Of a DNA stretch of 64,000 bases, positions 17,084-24,628 are shown one piece after another. The position numbers and the translations under genes are program-made. The first letter of the stretch is position 1. Each line of letters starts with the position of its first letter. Under the pieces are notes generated by a model, which made no database searches, had not been told where the DNA came from, and worked only from the letters and a program-made list of their open reading frames with translations. This DNA comes from an uncultured Bacteroidales bacterium (GTDB lineage Bacteria > Bacteroidota > Bacteroidia > Bacteroidales > Muribaculaceae): NCBI GenBank assembly GCA_902787185.1, contig CADAFP010000010.1:1-64000 (forward strand), given 5' to 3'.

Positions 17084-17088
17084 CGCCA

Positions 17089-17422
17089 ATTCATTGACGG
17101 ACCCAGGTCGCAGCGGTGACCACAACAACCAACCGTCAATGAATACATATTAGATACAGGCGTTTACTGTAACGCTTTGGTTTTGACGTTTCAAGAATCT
17201 CGCAAATTCAAAAGAACAATCCGTCGAAGACAAAGCAACGTGAACGCCCCCATAGGTGTACTATATCCATCACTCAAGCCCCCGCATGGAGACTTGGGAG
17301 ATTTGATATATTCATCTTCGTGGGGCTATCGACGTTGCTCATTCCTGGCGGATTAGGCAATGCGAGAGCCTTTGAAACGTGGAACCGAGCAACAGACTTG
17401 GCTCCACGTTTTGTATCTAATA
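17089..17422 (+). ncRNA. Candidate long structured RNA (rod-like), class unknown
   Basis: No ORF, but many nested complementary segments. A 12-bp perfect hairpin stem lies at 17089-17100/17133-17144. A rod then folds from the outer stem 17148-17158/17412-17422 (TATTAGATACA/TGTATCTAATA) through 17186-17194/17372-17380, 17198-17204/17361-17367, 17234-17241/17332-17339, 17246-17250/17322-17326 and 17262-17267/17305-17310. A local hairpin GCGTT-AACGC follows the outer stem. A competing hairpin AACGTGGA/TCCACGTT followed by TTTTG at 17376-17412 resembles a terminator. The rod with internal loops recalls 6S RNA, but I see no diagnostic 6S sequence. It lies 60 nt upstream of the methylase-nuclease gene and could also be its leader. 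Confidence 0.55.
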
Positions 17423-17484
17423 GGCATTAACCTCTAATTATCACCCCCTGGTTGCCGAGAGCCACAACCAAACACTTTTCGTGG

Positions 17485-19407
17485 ATGGCAAAGCAAGAAA
17501 TCATAACGGATGGTCTTGTAAGGAAAATGCTTGAAGAAGCTGACATACAATATTCCGAGCAAGGTAGCAATATTAAAGAGATAAACGAGGCTTTAAAAAC
17601 CGCGTCAAAATCGGGTACTGGGAAAGCTGGATATCCCGAATTTGTTTGTGTTGTCAAAGATTTTTTATTGGTTATTGAGGATAAAGCCAACCTTACAGAC
17701 CATATAAAACTTGATGAAAAGGGGTTGATTTCTCAAGAGGTAAAAGATGTGCGTGATTTTGCCATGAATGGAGCATTATTTTATGGCTTGCATCTCTCTA
17801 AAAATACCTCATATAAGAAAATCATTGCTTTTGGAGTATCGGGAAATCAAAAACATCACAGAATTACCCCTATTTTCATTAACGAGCGAGGAATTTGGGA
17901 GATTTTAAATGATGTCGAAACCTTCGTTTCGTACAATGAAAATAATATTGATGAATATTATGTTACCGAGATATTGAAAGAAAAAACCGATAAAGAAAAA
18001 GAAACAAGTGAGATATTACAAGAAGCCCAACTACTTCACGAGGATTTAAGGACCTATGGTAGTATCAAAGATGAAGATAAGCCACTAATTGTCTCAGGTA
18101 TTCTGCTTGCTTTGCAAGAAATTGAAAAAAATAACTTTTCAATTGAAACTTTGATTGGTGATACTTTAAAAACTGATGGTCAAAAGATTTATGAAGCAAT
18201 TCGTTCTCATTTGCAGCGTGTCAACGTCAAGCCAGAGGTGAAACGTGATAAATTGCTCAGTCAATTTAAAGTTATTACTGATACACCTCGCATTAATGAA
18301 ATCAATGAAACATTAGGCAAAACACCATTAAAACACTATACTGAATTTATCTATAAGAGCATTTACAAGAGCTTGCGCTTCACCAAGTCTGCAGAGGATT
18401 ATATAGGTCGCTTTTATAGTGAATTTATGAGATATTCAGGGGGAGATGGCCAAAGTTTAGGTATCGTTTTAACACCAAAACATATTACTGAGCTATTCTG
18501 TGATTTAGTTGACCTAAAACCGACAGATTTAGTTCTTGATCCTTGTTGTGGCACGGGAGGATTCTTGATAGCTGCCATGCACAAAATGTTAAGCCAAACT
18601 GGTGACGAAGATGAAAAGCGCCGCATTAGACAAGATCAATTATTTGGTATTGAGATACAACCATACATGTTCACCATTGCCACAACAAACATGATTTTGA
18701 GGGGGGACGGAAAAAGCAACCTTGAAAACAAAGATTTCTTGAAAGTGAATCCCAACCAATTGCAATTAAATAGTTGCTCAGTAGGTATGATGAATCCACC
18801 TTATTCACAGGGCACCAAACAAGACCCAAATCAATATGAAATCAATTTCACTGAGCATTTATTAGATTCCCTTGTTGATGGCGGCCGTGCTATTGTAATA
18901 ATACCTCAATCGGCAGTTACAGGCAAGTCGGCAGACGAGAAGAGTATCAAAGCTAGTATCTTGAAACATCACACTTTAGAAGGTGTTATTACACTAAATA
19001 AGAATACTTTCTATGGTGTGGGCACAAATCCTTGTATCGCAATTTTCACGACTGGCATACCTCACGACAAAAACCATAAATGCAAATTCATCAACTTTGA
19101 AGATGATGGATTTGAAGTGAAAAAGCATCTAGGTCTTGTTGAGACCCCATCGGCAAAAGACAAAAGACAGCATTTGCTTGATGTGTGGTTTGGTCGTGTT
19201 GAGGCTGAAACAAAATTCTGTGTTAAGACTACAATAGAGCCTGACGATGAATGGTTACACGCTTTTTATTATTTCAACGATGAGATTCCAAGAGTTGAGG
19301 ATTTTGAGCGCACAATGGCGGATTATCTTACTTTTGAGTTTAATATGATAACTCATGGCCGCAGTTATCTTTTTGATGAACAGAAAGGAGAAATTAGACA
19401 TGATTAA
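17485..19407 (+). CDS. BcgI-like restriction-modification subunit (nuclease + N6-adenine methylase), 640 aa
   Basis: Residues about 20-180 form a restriction-nuclease-like domain with P51-E-F and E65-D-K67 (IEDKA), matching the PD-(D/E)xK pattern of HsdR_N-type nucleases. A helical segment (about 195-300) leads into an N6_Mtase domain with motif I DPCCGTGGF (about 351) and motif IV NPPY (about 436). This nuclease-methylase fusion plus a separate specificity subunit is the BcgI (type IIB) layout. ATG at 17485 is preferred; an upstream in-frame TTG adds 11 residues. AT-rich and flanked by repeats, so probably mobile. Overlaps the S gene by 8 nt. Confidence 0.85.
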   Translation: MAKQEIITDGLVRKMLEEADIQYSEQGSNIKEINEALKTASKSGTGKAGYPEFVCVVKDFLLVIEDKANLTDHIKLDEKGLISQEVKDVRDFAMNGALFYGLHLSKNTSYKKIIAFGVSGNQKHHRITPIFINERGIWEILNDVETFVSYNENNIDEYYVTEILKEKTDKEKETSEILQEAQLLHEDLRTYGSIKDEDKPLIVSGILLALQEIEKNNFSIETLIGDTLKTDGQKIYEAIRSHLQRVNVKPEVKRDKLLSQFKVITDTPRINEINETLGKTPLKHYTEFIYKSIYKSLRFTKSAEDYIGRFYSEFMRYSGGDGQSLGIVLTPKHITELFCDLVDLKPTDLVLDPCCGTGGFLIAAMHKMLSQTGDEDEKRRIRQDQLFGIEIQPYMFTIATTNMILRGDGKSNLENKDFLKVNPNQLQLNSCSVGMMNPPYSQGTKQDPNQYEINFTEHLLDSLVDGGRAIVIIPQSAVTGKSADEKSIKASILKHHTLEGVITLNKNTFYGVGTNPCIAIFTTGIPHDKNHKCKFINFEDDGFEVKKHLGLVETPSAKDKRQHLLDVWFGRVEAETKFCVKTTIEPDDEWLHAFYYFNDEIPRVEDFERTMADYLTFEFNMITHGRSYLFDEQKGEIRHD

Positions 19408-19921
19408 AAATGATATTGAATGGAAAGAATTCTTCTTCACCGATGTTTTTACCGAGATACAAAGAGGAAAACGCCTTAAAAAAGCAGACCACACAGATGG
19501 GTCAACTCCTTATGTTTCGTCAACTTCATTTAATAATGGTATAGATGGATTCATCGGTAATGAAAGCAGCGTAAGAATTTTTGAAAATTGCTTGACTATT
19601 GCCAACAGTGGTAGTGTTGGTTCTGCTTTTTTTCACAAATATGAATTTGTAGCCAGTGATCATGTGACAAAACTAAAGCGTGATGGACTTGATAAATACG
19701 CATACTTGTTTTTAATCCCATTAGTTAGTCGGTTAAGTGAAAAATATAGTTTTAATCGTGAAATTAACGATGAGCGTATAAAACGAGAAAAACTGATTTT
19801 ACCAGTCAACAAGCATGGCGAGATTGACTTTGAGTTTATGTCAAAATTTATGCAAAGAATCGAACAAGATATTCTTAGAAAGACCCTGCCGATTCTCAAG
19901 TCAAAGCTAAGTTTAACTTGA
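19400..19921 (+). CDS. Restriction-modification specificity subunit, single TRD, 173 aa
   Basis: Starts at ATG 19400, overlapping the methylase stop (ATGATTAA). It has one target-recognition domain (EIQRGKRLKKADHTDGSTPYVSS...NGIDGFIG) and a C-terminal helical segment (FEFMSKFMQRIEQDILRKT), half the size of a type I HsdS. Single-TRD subunits such as BcgIB assemble with the A subunit and dimerise to recognise a bipartite site. The C-terminus is short, so slight truncation cannot be excluded. No separate R or anti-restriction gene follows. Confidence 0.8.
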   Translation: MIKNDIEWKEFFFTDVFTEIQRGKRLKKADHTDGSTPYVSSTSFNNGIDGFIGNESSVRIFENCLTIANSGSVGSAFFHKYEFVASDHVTKLKRDGLDKYAYLFLIPLVSRLSEKYSFNREINDERIKREKLILPVNKHGEIDFEFMSKFMQRIEQDILRKTLPILKSKLSLT

Positions 19922-20175
19922 TTGACAAGTGAATGTTCATAAATCATTCTTGGTTGATTCATGGGAATTTGTGGCCATTCGTGCACACTCGAGGAAAACT
20001 GAAAATGAACAATTGATTATTCTGATGGGTCTGATGGGCTGCGCTGTGGCAGAGGGTTGATTTTGTTTTAGATTTGTTTTGATTTTTGCCCGCCTGCGGG
20101 CATCCGTTATTTTCGGCTACAGGAGTGCGAATGCCCATTAGAATTATCAGAATTATCAGTTGTTCGGAAAACTCC

Positions 20176-20216
20176 ACGCATGCATTATAAAAACTATAAA
20201 ATTTGAATTTCTTGAG
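20176..20216 (+). repeat. 41-bp direct repeat R2
   Basis: Matches R1 at 40 of 41 positions, same orientation. R1 and R2 bracket the RNA and RM genes. Confidence 0.9.
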
Positions 20217-20232
20217 GCACAATATTTTTTTC

Positions 20233-20310
20233 AACGCTAATTACGCTAATTTTACGAATTCAACGAAAAAAAACTTAGCGACAATTAGTGGGATTCGCGT
20301 AATTAGCGTT
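20233..20310. repeat. 14-bp perfect inverted repeat with 50-nt loop
   Basis: AACGCTAATTACGC at 20233-20246 pairs with GCGTAATTAGCGTT at 20297-20310. The size and AT-rich interior resemble a short palindromic or MITE-like element. Confidence 0.75.
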
Positions 20311-20506
20311 AGCCCCGCAGGCTCGCAACAGCCATATCTTTGTCTATGGGCTGCAAAATTAGGGTGGCGGATGCCGTTTTGTATTTGTTGTACTTGTTTT
20401 CCTTTTCTGTTGTGGCCTCAATGTGGGACATCTGGCGGGAAAAAAATTAAAAAATCAGATTTTTTTGATTTCTCCGAGCGGAGCGAGGATTCCCCTGTGC
20501 AAGACA

Positions 20507-20547
20507 CACGCATGGATTATAAAAACTATAAAATTTGAATTTCTTGA
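20507..20547 (+). repeat. 41-bp direct repeat R3
   Basis: Identical to R1 across 41 bp. Confidence 0.9.
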
Positions 20548-20608
20548 AAATTCTGCTGTGAGGGAACCACCACAGCCTAAAACGAAACGACTAAAAACAT
20601 GGTAAATG

Positions 20609-20640
20609 TTTGCATAATGCAAATAGTTGTGGTAATTTTG
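20609..20640 (+). promoter_or_regulatory. Promoter of the S24 regulator gene
   Basis: TTTG at 20609-20612, 20-nt spacer, TAATTTTG at 20633-20640: a full Bacteroidota sigma-ABfr type -33/-7 pair, 38 nt before the ATG. Confidence 0.7.
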
Positions 20641-20678
20641 CCGCGTCAAAATATCATTAACTACAACCAATTATTGCA

Positions 20679-21359
20679 ATGGAACCAGAGAAAAATGCCG
20701 AAATCATCGCGCGAATCAAGTATTTGATCAAGGAAATGGGCCTGCGTCAGGTGCAGTTTGCCGAGCGCATCGGGGTGGACACGTCCAATCTGTCGAAATA
20801 TCTCAATGCCCACATGCCGCTCAGCGACTCGTTCCTGAACCGTCTGGTGGTGAACCTGGGTGTGTCTAAGGAATGGCTGCTCGAGGGCACCGATTTGCCC
20901 TTTGCCAAAACGCCCGCGCTCATCGACTCAAGCGACGTGGCGGGAGGTGCTACCGGCGGCACTCCGGTCTATGACGTGGATGCCACCGCAGGAGTGGCGT
21001 CGGGCCGTGCCGAGCTCTTTGCCAGCGAGAATATCATCGGCTGGGTGAACTTGCCCAACATGAGCCCCAATTGCCGCATCGTCAGGGTGAGCGGCGACTC
21101 GATGGCTCCTGTCATCAACGATGGTGACTTCATCGCCGTGCGCGAGGTGAGCAACCTGAGCCAAATCTACTGGGGACAGATCTACCTGGTCCAACTCGAC
21201 GACTTCAGGGTGGTGAAATATGTGCGCCGCCACAGCGACCCCAACATGGTGGTGCTGCGCAGCGAGAATCCCAACTACGACGACATGGACGTGATGCGCA
21301 GCGATATCCACGAGATGCTCCTGGTGCAACACATCCTGCACCTGAACACGAGACTTTGA
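20679..21359 (+). CDS. XRE-family repressor with S24 peptidase domain, 226 aa
   Basis: An N-terminal HTH (residues about 20-42, RQVQFAERIGVDTSNLSKYL) is followed by an S24 LexA/CI-like domain with the catalytic dyad S141 (SGDSMAPVI) and K180 (FRVVKYVRR). A likely self-cleavage site is the Ala-Gly bond at 104-105 (DATAGVAS). This layout gives a repressor that inactivates itself on RecA activation or a similar signal. It is GC-rich like the core genome, unlike the RM island before it, so its targets are not obvious; no phage genes follow. Confidence 0.9.
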   Translation: MEPEKNAEIIARIKYLIKEMGLRQVQFAERIGVDTSNLSKYLNAHMPLSDSFLNRLVVNLGVSKEWLLEGTDLPFAKTPALIDSSDVAGGATGGTPVYDVDATAGVASGRAELFASENIIGWVNLPNMSPNCRIVRVSGDSMAPVINDGDFIAVREVSNLSQIYWGQIYLVQLDDFRVVKYVRRHSDPNMVVLRSENPNYDDMDVMRSDIHEMLLVQHILHLNTRL

Positions 21360-21361
21360 CA

Positions 21362-21428
21362 GTTAACAGTTAATAATTAACAGTGAGAAGTGATAAGTTG
21401 GCGGATGCCAACTAAGGACTAGAAACTA
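21362..21428 (+). repeat. Heptamer repeat array with palindromic core, upstream of the M16 peptidase gene
   Basis: CAGTTAA/CAGTTAA-like heptamers, then the core AGTTGGCGGATGCCAACT (21396-21413), then AAGGACT and AGAAACT units up to 6 nt before the ATG. Confidence 0.85.
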
Positions 21429-21433
21429 AAAAA

Positions 21434-22651
21434 ATGAATATTTACTATCATACCCTCGACAACGGATTGCGCATGGTCCACATCCGCACGACCAATCAGG
21501 TGGCATGGTGCGGATTGGCCGTCAGTGCCGGCAGTCGCGACGAGTGTGCAGGGAAATACGGCTTGGCGCACTTTGTCGAGCATACCATCTTCAAGGGGAC
21601 GAAGCATCGCCGGGCATGGCACATCCTCAACCGCATGGAGCGCGTGGGCGGCGAACTCAACGCCTACACCACCAAGGAGGGCACCATGCTCTACTCGGTG
21701 TTTCCCCACCAGCACCTGGGTCGCGCCATCGACCTGCTTGCCGACCTGGTGCAGTGGTCCATCTTTCCGCAAGAAGAACTGGACCGCGAGCGCGACGTGG
21801 TACTCGAGGAGGCTGCCAGCTATCGTGACACGCCCAGCGACGCCGTGTATGACGACTTCGAGGATCTGCTGTTCAGTGGCAGCGAGTTGGGACACAATAT
21901 CCTTGGCAGGAAAGAGGACCTGGAAAGCATCAGCCGCGAGGACTGCATGAATTACCTCAAGACGCTGTATGTGCCGGGCAACATGGCATTTTTCTCGGTG
22001 GGGCCGGAGCGTCCCGAGCGGGTTTTCAGGCTTGCCGAGAAATCGTTTGCCGCCATGAGCCACGAGATGGTGCCGCGTCAACGTGCCATCCCTCAGGCGG
22101 TGGAAACTTTCAGGCAGACCATCCAAATCGGCACACACCAGGCCCACACCATCGTGGGAGCACGCGTGCCCGACATGAGCCACCCCTTGCGTCACGCCTT
22201 GATGCTGCTGAACAATATCCTGGGCGGCCCTGGCATGAACTCCCTGCTCAACGTGGAACTGAGGGAGCGACGGGGCTATGTCTATACCGTCGAATCGACG
22301 CTGTCGCTGCTCACCGACTGCGGCTGGATGGAGATTTACCTGGGGTGCGACCCCGATGACGTGCGTTCAAGTCTGCGCGTGATAGAGCGCATCACCAGCC
22401 GCCTGAACCAGGACCTGCTGCCCACACGACGCCTCGAGGCCTACAAGAAACAGTATTGCGGCCAACTCATGGTGGCTGCCGACAGCACCGAGTTCATGGC
22501 GATGCGCGCCGGACGCGGCCTGCTCTACCATGGCCGTGTGGCTACCATCAGCGAGACCATCGAGCGTATCCAGGCCGTGACCGCCGAGGAGATTGCCCAG
22601 GCGGCAGCCTATCTCGCCACCGACCGCCTCTCGTCGCTAACCTTCAGGTAA
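21434..22651 (+). CDS. M16 family zinc metallopeptidase, 405 aa
   Basis: The inverted zinc motif H46-FVE-H50 (HxxEH), with the third ligand E125/E126 in VVLEEAASY about 76 residues on, defines an active M16 peptidase. The C-terminal M16_C domain carries RERRGYVYTVES, the usual substrate-binding motif. Similar to processing-peptidase-like bacterial M16B enzymes. No signal peptide, so cytoplasmic. Preceded by a heptamer array rather than an obvious promoter. Confidence 0.92.
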   Translation: MNIYYHTLDNGLRMVHIRTTNQVAWCGLAVSAGSRDECAGKYGLAHFVEHTIFKGTKHRRAWHILNRMERVGGELNAYTTKEGTMLYSVFPHQHLGRAIDLLADLVQWSIFPQEELDRERDVVLEEAASYRDTPSDAVYDDFEDLLFSGSELGHNILGRKEDLESISREDCMNYLKTLYVPGNMAFFSVGPERPERVFRLAEKSFAAMSHEMVPRQRAIPQAVETFRQTIQIGTHQAHTIVGARVPDMSHPLRHALMLLNNILGGPGMNSLLNVELRERRGYVYTVESTLSLLTDCGWMEIYLGCDPDDVRSSLRVIERITSRLNQDLLPTRRLEAYKKQYCGQLMVAADSTEFMAMRAGRGLLYHGRVATISETIERIQAVTAEEIAQAAAYLATDRLSSLTFR

Positions 22652-22743
22652 GCGCCCAAAACAAGTCATTAAGAGACAAAGTTTTACCCTCGCCTAAGCG
22701 TGAGGACAACGTGTAGCCTGTGCGGGAGTTTTTTTAACGATTA

Positions 22744-22775
22744 TTTGCCGCATTGCTGAATAATGAGTACTTTCG
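22744..22775 (+). promoter_or_regulatory. Promoter of the glycan-modification cluster
   Basis: TTTG at 22744-22747, 20-nt spacer, TACTTTCG at 22768-22775; ATG of the GT2 gene at 22796. The frr promoter has the same pair and spacing. Confidence 0.6.
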
Positions 22776-22795
22776 TGGCCTAATAGCAAACAACA

Positions 22796-23731
22796 ATGAA
22801 GAAGATATCCATTCTCATCCCCTGCTACAACGAGGAACAGTCCCTGCCACTGCTCTATCCCGAGCTGGTCAAACTCATGGACTCAGAACCCAACTATGAG
22901 TGGGAACTGATGTTCGTCAACGACGGCAGCCGCGACAACACCCTGACGGTGCTGCAGCAGCTGCGTGGGCAGGACCAGCGCGTCAACTACGTCGATTTGT
23001 CGCGCAACTTCGGCAAGGAGGCAGCGATGCTGGCGGGCTTCGACCATGTGACCGGCGACTGTATGGTCATCATCGATGCCGACCTGCAGCATCCGCCCAA
23101 ACTCATCCACGACATGATACACTTGTGGGAGCAGGGATATGACGACGTGTATGCCAAACGCAAGACGCGCGGCAAGGAAAGCTGGCTGCGCAAGCGCTTG
23201 TCCTTGCAGTTCTACAAGATTCTGCAGAGTTCATCGCGTTTTGACGTGCTGCAGAATGTGGGCGATTTCCGCCTGCTTGACCGCTGCTGCATCAACGCGT
23301 TGAAGCAGATGCGCGAGAGTGAGCGTTACACCAAGGGGATGTACTCCTGGATCGGCTTCAGGAAGAAGGATATCGAGTTTGAGCAGGGCGACCGCCAGGC
23401 AGGCAAGTCGTCATGGAACTATAAGCAGCTGTTCTCATTCGCCATCGACGGCATCACCTCGTTTACCAACGTGCCCCTGCGCATCTCGACCATTGTCGGG
23501 TTCATCGTGTCACTGTTCGCCTTTCTCTACATGATTTATGTGTTTATCAAGGCGCTCATCTATGGCGACCCTGTGCAGGGCTATCCCACGCTGGTTATCC
23601 TCATCCTGTTCCTGGGTGGCATCCAGTTGTTGTCGTTGGGCATCATCGGCGAGTACATCGGCCGCATCTATAACGAGACCAAGAACCGCCCCGACTACAT
23701 CGTGCGCGAGTTTAACGGGAAGAAGGAGTGA
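22796..23731 (+). CDS. GT2 glycosyltransferase, DPM1/GtrB-like, 311 aa
   Basis: A GT-A fold with ILIPCYNEEQSLP at the start and the D94-A-D96 nucleotide-sugar motif (VIIDADLQHPPK). Two C-terminal transmembrane helices (about 225-250 and 262-285) are typical of enzymes that load a sugar onto undecaprenyl phosphate at the inner leaflet. It leads a cluster with a polysaccharide deacetylase and DUF6056-like multi-TM proteins, which may use the lipid-linked sugar on the periplasmic side. Confidence 0.9.
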   Translation: MKKISILIPCYNEEQSLPLLYPELVKLMDSEPNYEWELMFVNDGSRDNTLTVLQQLRGQDQRVNYVDLSRNFGKEAAMLAGFDHVTGDCMVIIDADLQHPPKLIHDMIHLWEQGYDDVYAKRKTRGKESWLRKRLSLQFYKILQSSSRFDVLQNVGDFRLLDRCCINALKQMRESERYTKGMYSWIGFRKKDIEFEQGDRQAGKSSWNYKQLFSFAIDGITSFTNVPLRISTIVGFIVSLFAFLYMIYVFIKALIYGDPVQGYPTLVILILFLGGIQLLSLGIIGEYIGRIYNETKNRPDYIVREFNGKKE

Positions 23732-23774
23732 AGCGGCTTGTCAATAGAATTGTAAGTAACTGACCAAGAGATAA

Positions 23775-24596
23775 ATGAAAAGGACGGAAGGCAACAGGAA
23801 TCAGCCAGTGGTATTACTGAGTTTTGATACCGAGGAGTTTGACTTGCCCCGTGAGCATGGTGTTGACATCGCTATCGAGCGGGCCATGGAGGTCTCGATT
23901 GAGGGTACCTCCCGCATCCTTGACATCCTGGAACGCAACCATGTGAAGGCGACATTCTTCTGTACCGCCACCTTTGCCACCCTTGCCCCGCAGGTGATGA
24001 AGCGCATCCTCGACAACGGGCATGAGGTCGCCAGCCATGGCGTGGACCACTGGCAGCCCAAGGACAGTGACATCGCCGAGTCAAAGGAAACCCTCGAACG
24101 GATATGCCAACGGCCGATTCATGGCTATCGCGAGCCGCGCATGTTTGCCATCGACGATACCGAACTTGAACGCTGCGGCTATCGCTACAACTCATCGATC
24201 CATCCCGCCTACATCCCAGGCCGGTACATGCATCTGAATGTGCCGCGCACCCCGTTCTTCAAGGGAGGTGTGCTGCAGATTCCCGTCTCGGTCTTCCACA
24301 TCGGCCGCGTGCCGTTGTTCTGGTTGGCCTGCCACCATTACCCTCAAGAGCTGTACCGCAAGTTGTGCGCATGGACGTTGCGCCACGACGGGCAGTTTGT
24401 CATCTATTTCCATCCGTGGGAATTTATCGCCCTCAAGGAGCATCCCGAGTGGAATATCCCTTACCTCATCAAGCACAATGCAGGTGAAGAGATGCAACGG
24501 CGGCTGGAAATGCTCATCAAGACCTTCAAGAGCCATGAGGCCAAATTTGTCACTTACACGGAATTCGCTAACGACCGATGGAGCGAGAAGCCGTAA
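23775..24596 (+). CDS. Polysaccharide deacetylase (NodB homology), 273 aa
   Basis: The NodB metal triad is present: D18 in SFDTEEFD, and H88/H92 in ASHGVDHW. GYREPR and QFVIYFHPWEF match the later motifs of the PuuE/DUF3473-type group found in polysaccharide biosynthesis clusters. No signal peptide is seen, so it may act on a cytosolic or lipid-linked precursor. It starts 44 nt after the GT2 stop. Confidence 0.88.
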   Translation: MKRTEGNRNQPVVLLSFDTEEFDLPREHGVDIAIERAMEVSIEGTSRILDILERNHVKATFFCTATFATLAPQVMKRILDNGHEVASHGVDHWQPKDSDIAESKETLERICQRPIHGYREPRMFAIDDTELERCGYRYNSSIHPAYIPGRYMHLNVPRTPFFKGGVLQIPVSVFHIGRVPLFWLACHHYPQELYRKLCAWTLRHDGQFVIYFHPWEFIALKEHPEWNIPYLIKHNAGEEMQRRLEMLIKTFKSHEAKFVTYTEFANDRWSEKP

Positions 24597-24628
24597 GGAG
24601 TGTGCATAGCTAGAAAACGAAAAAAAGG

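Larger units (their letters stand above)
16358..17088. other. Gene-free accessory sequence with repeats
   Basis: No convincing CDS. It contains repeat R1 (16592-16632) and a direct repeat of CCCACCATTCCGCCGCCCCC at about 16760-16779 and 16918-16937. Each copy is followed by a similar A/C-rich 40-bp stretch. A short reverse-strand ORF here is low-complexity and not supported. Confidence 0.5.
19922..20678. other. Gene-free repeat-rich region after the RM genes
   Basis: About 750 bp without a credible CDS. It holds repeats R2 and R3 and a long inverted repeat (20233-20246 / 20297-20310), then the S24 regulator promoter. Confidence 0.5.

Noticed and set aside
17089..17422. Retron ncRNA
   Set aside because: The 11-bp end-pairing recalls retron a1/a2 repeats, but no reverse transcriptase gene is nearby; the next gene is a methylase-nuclease.
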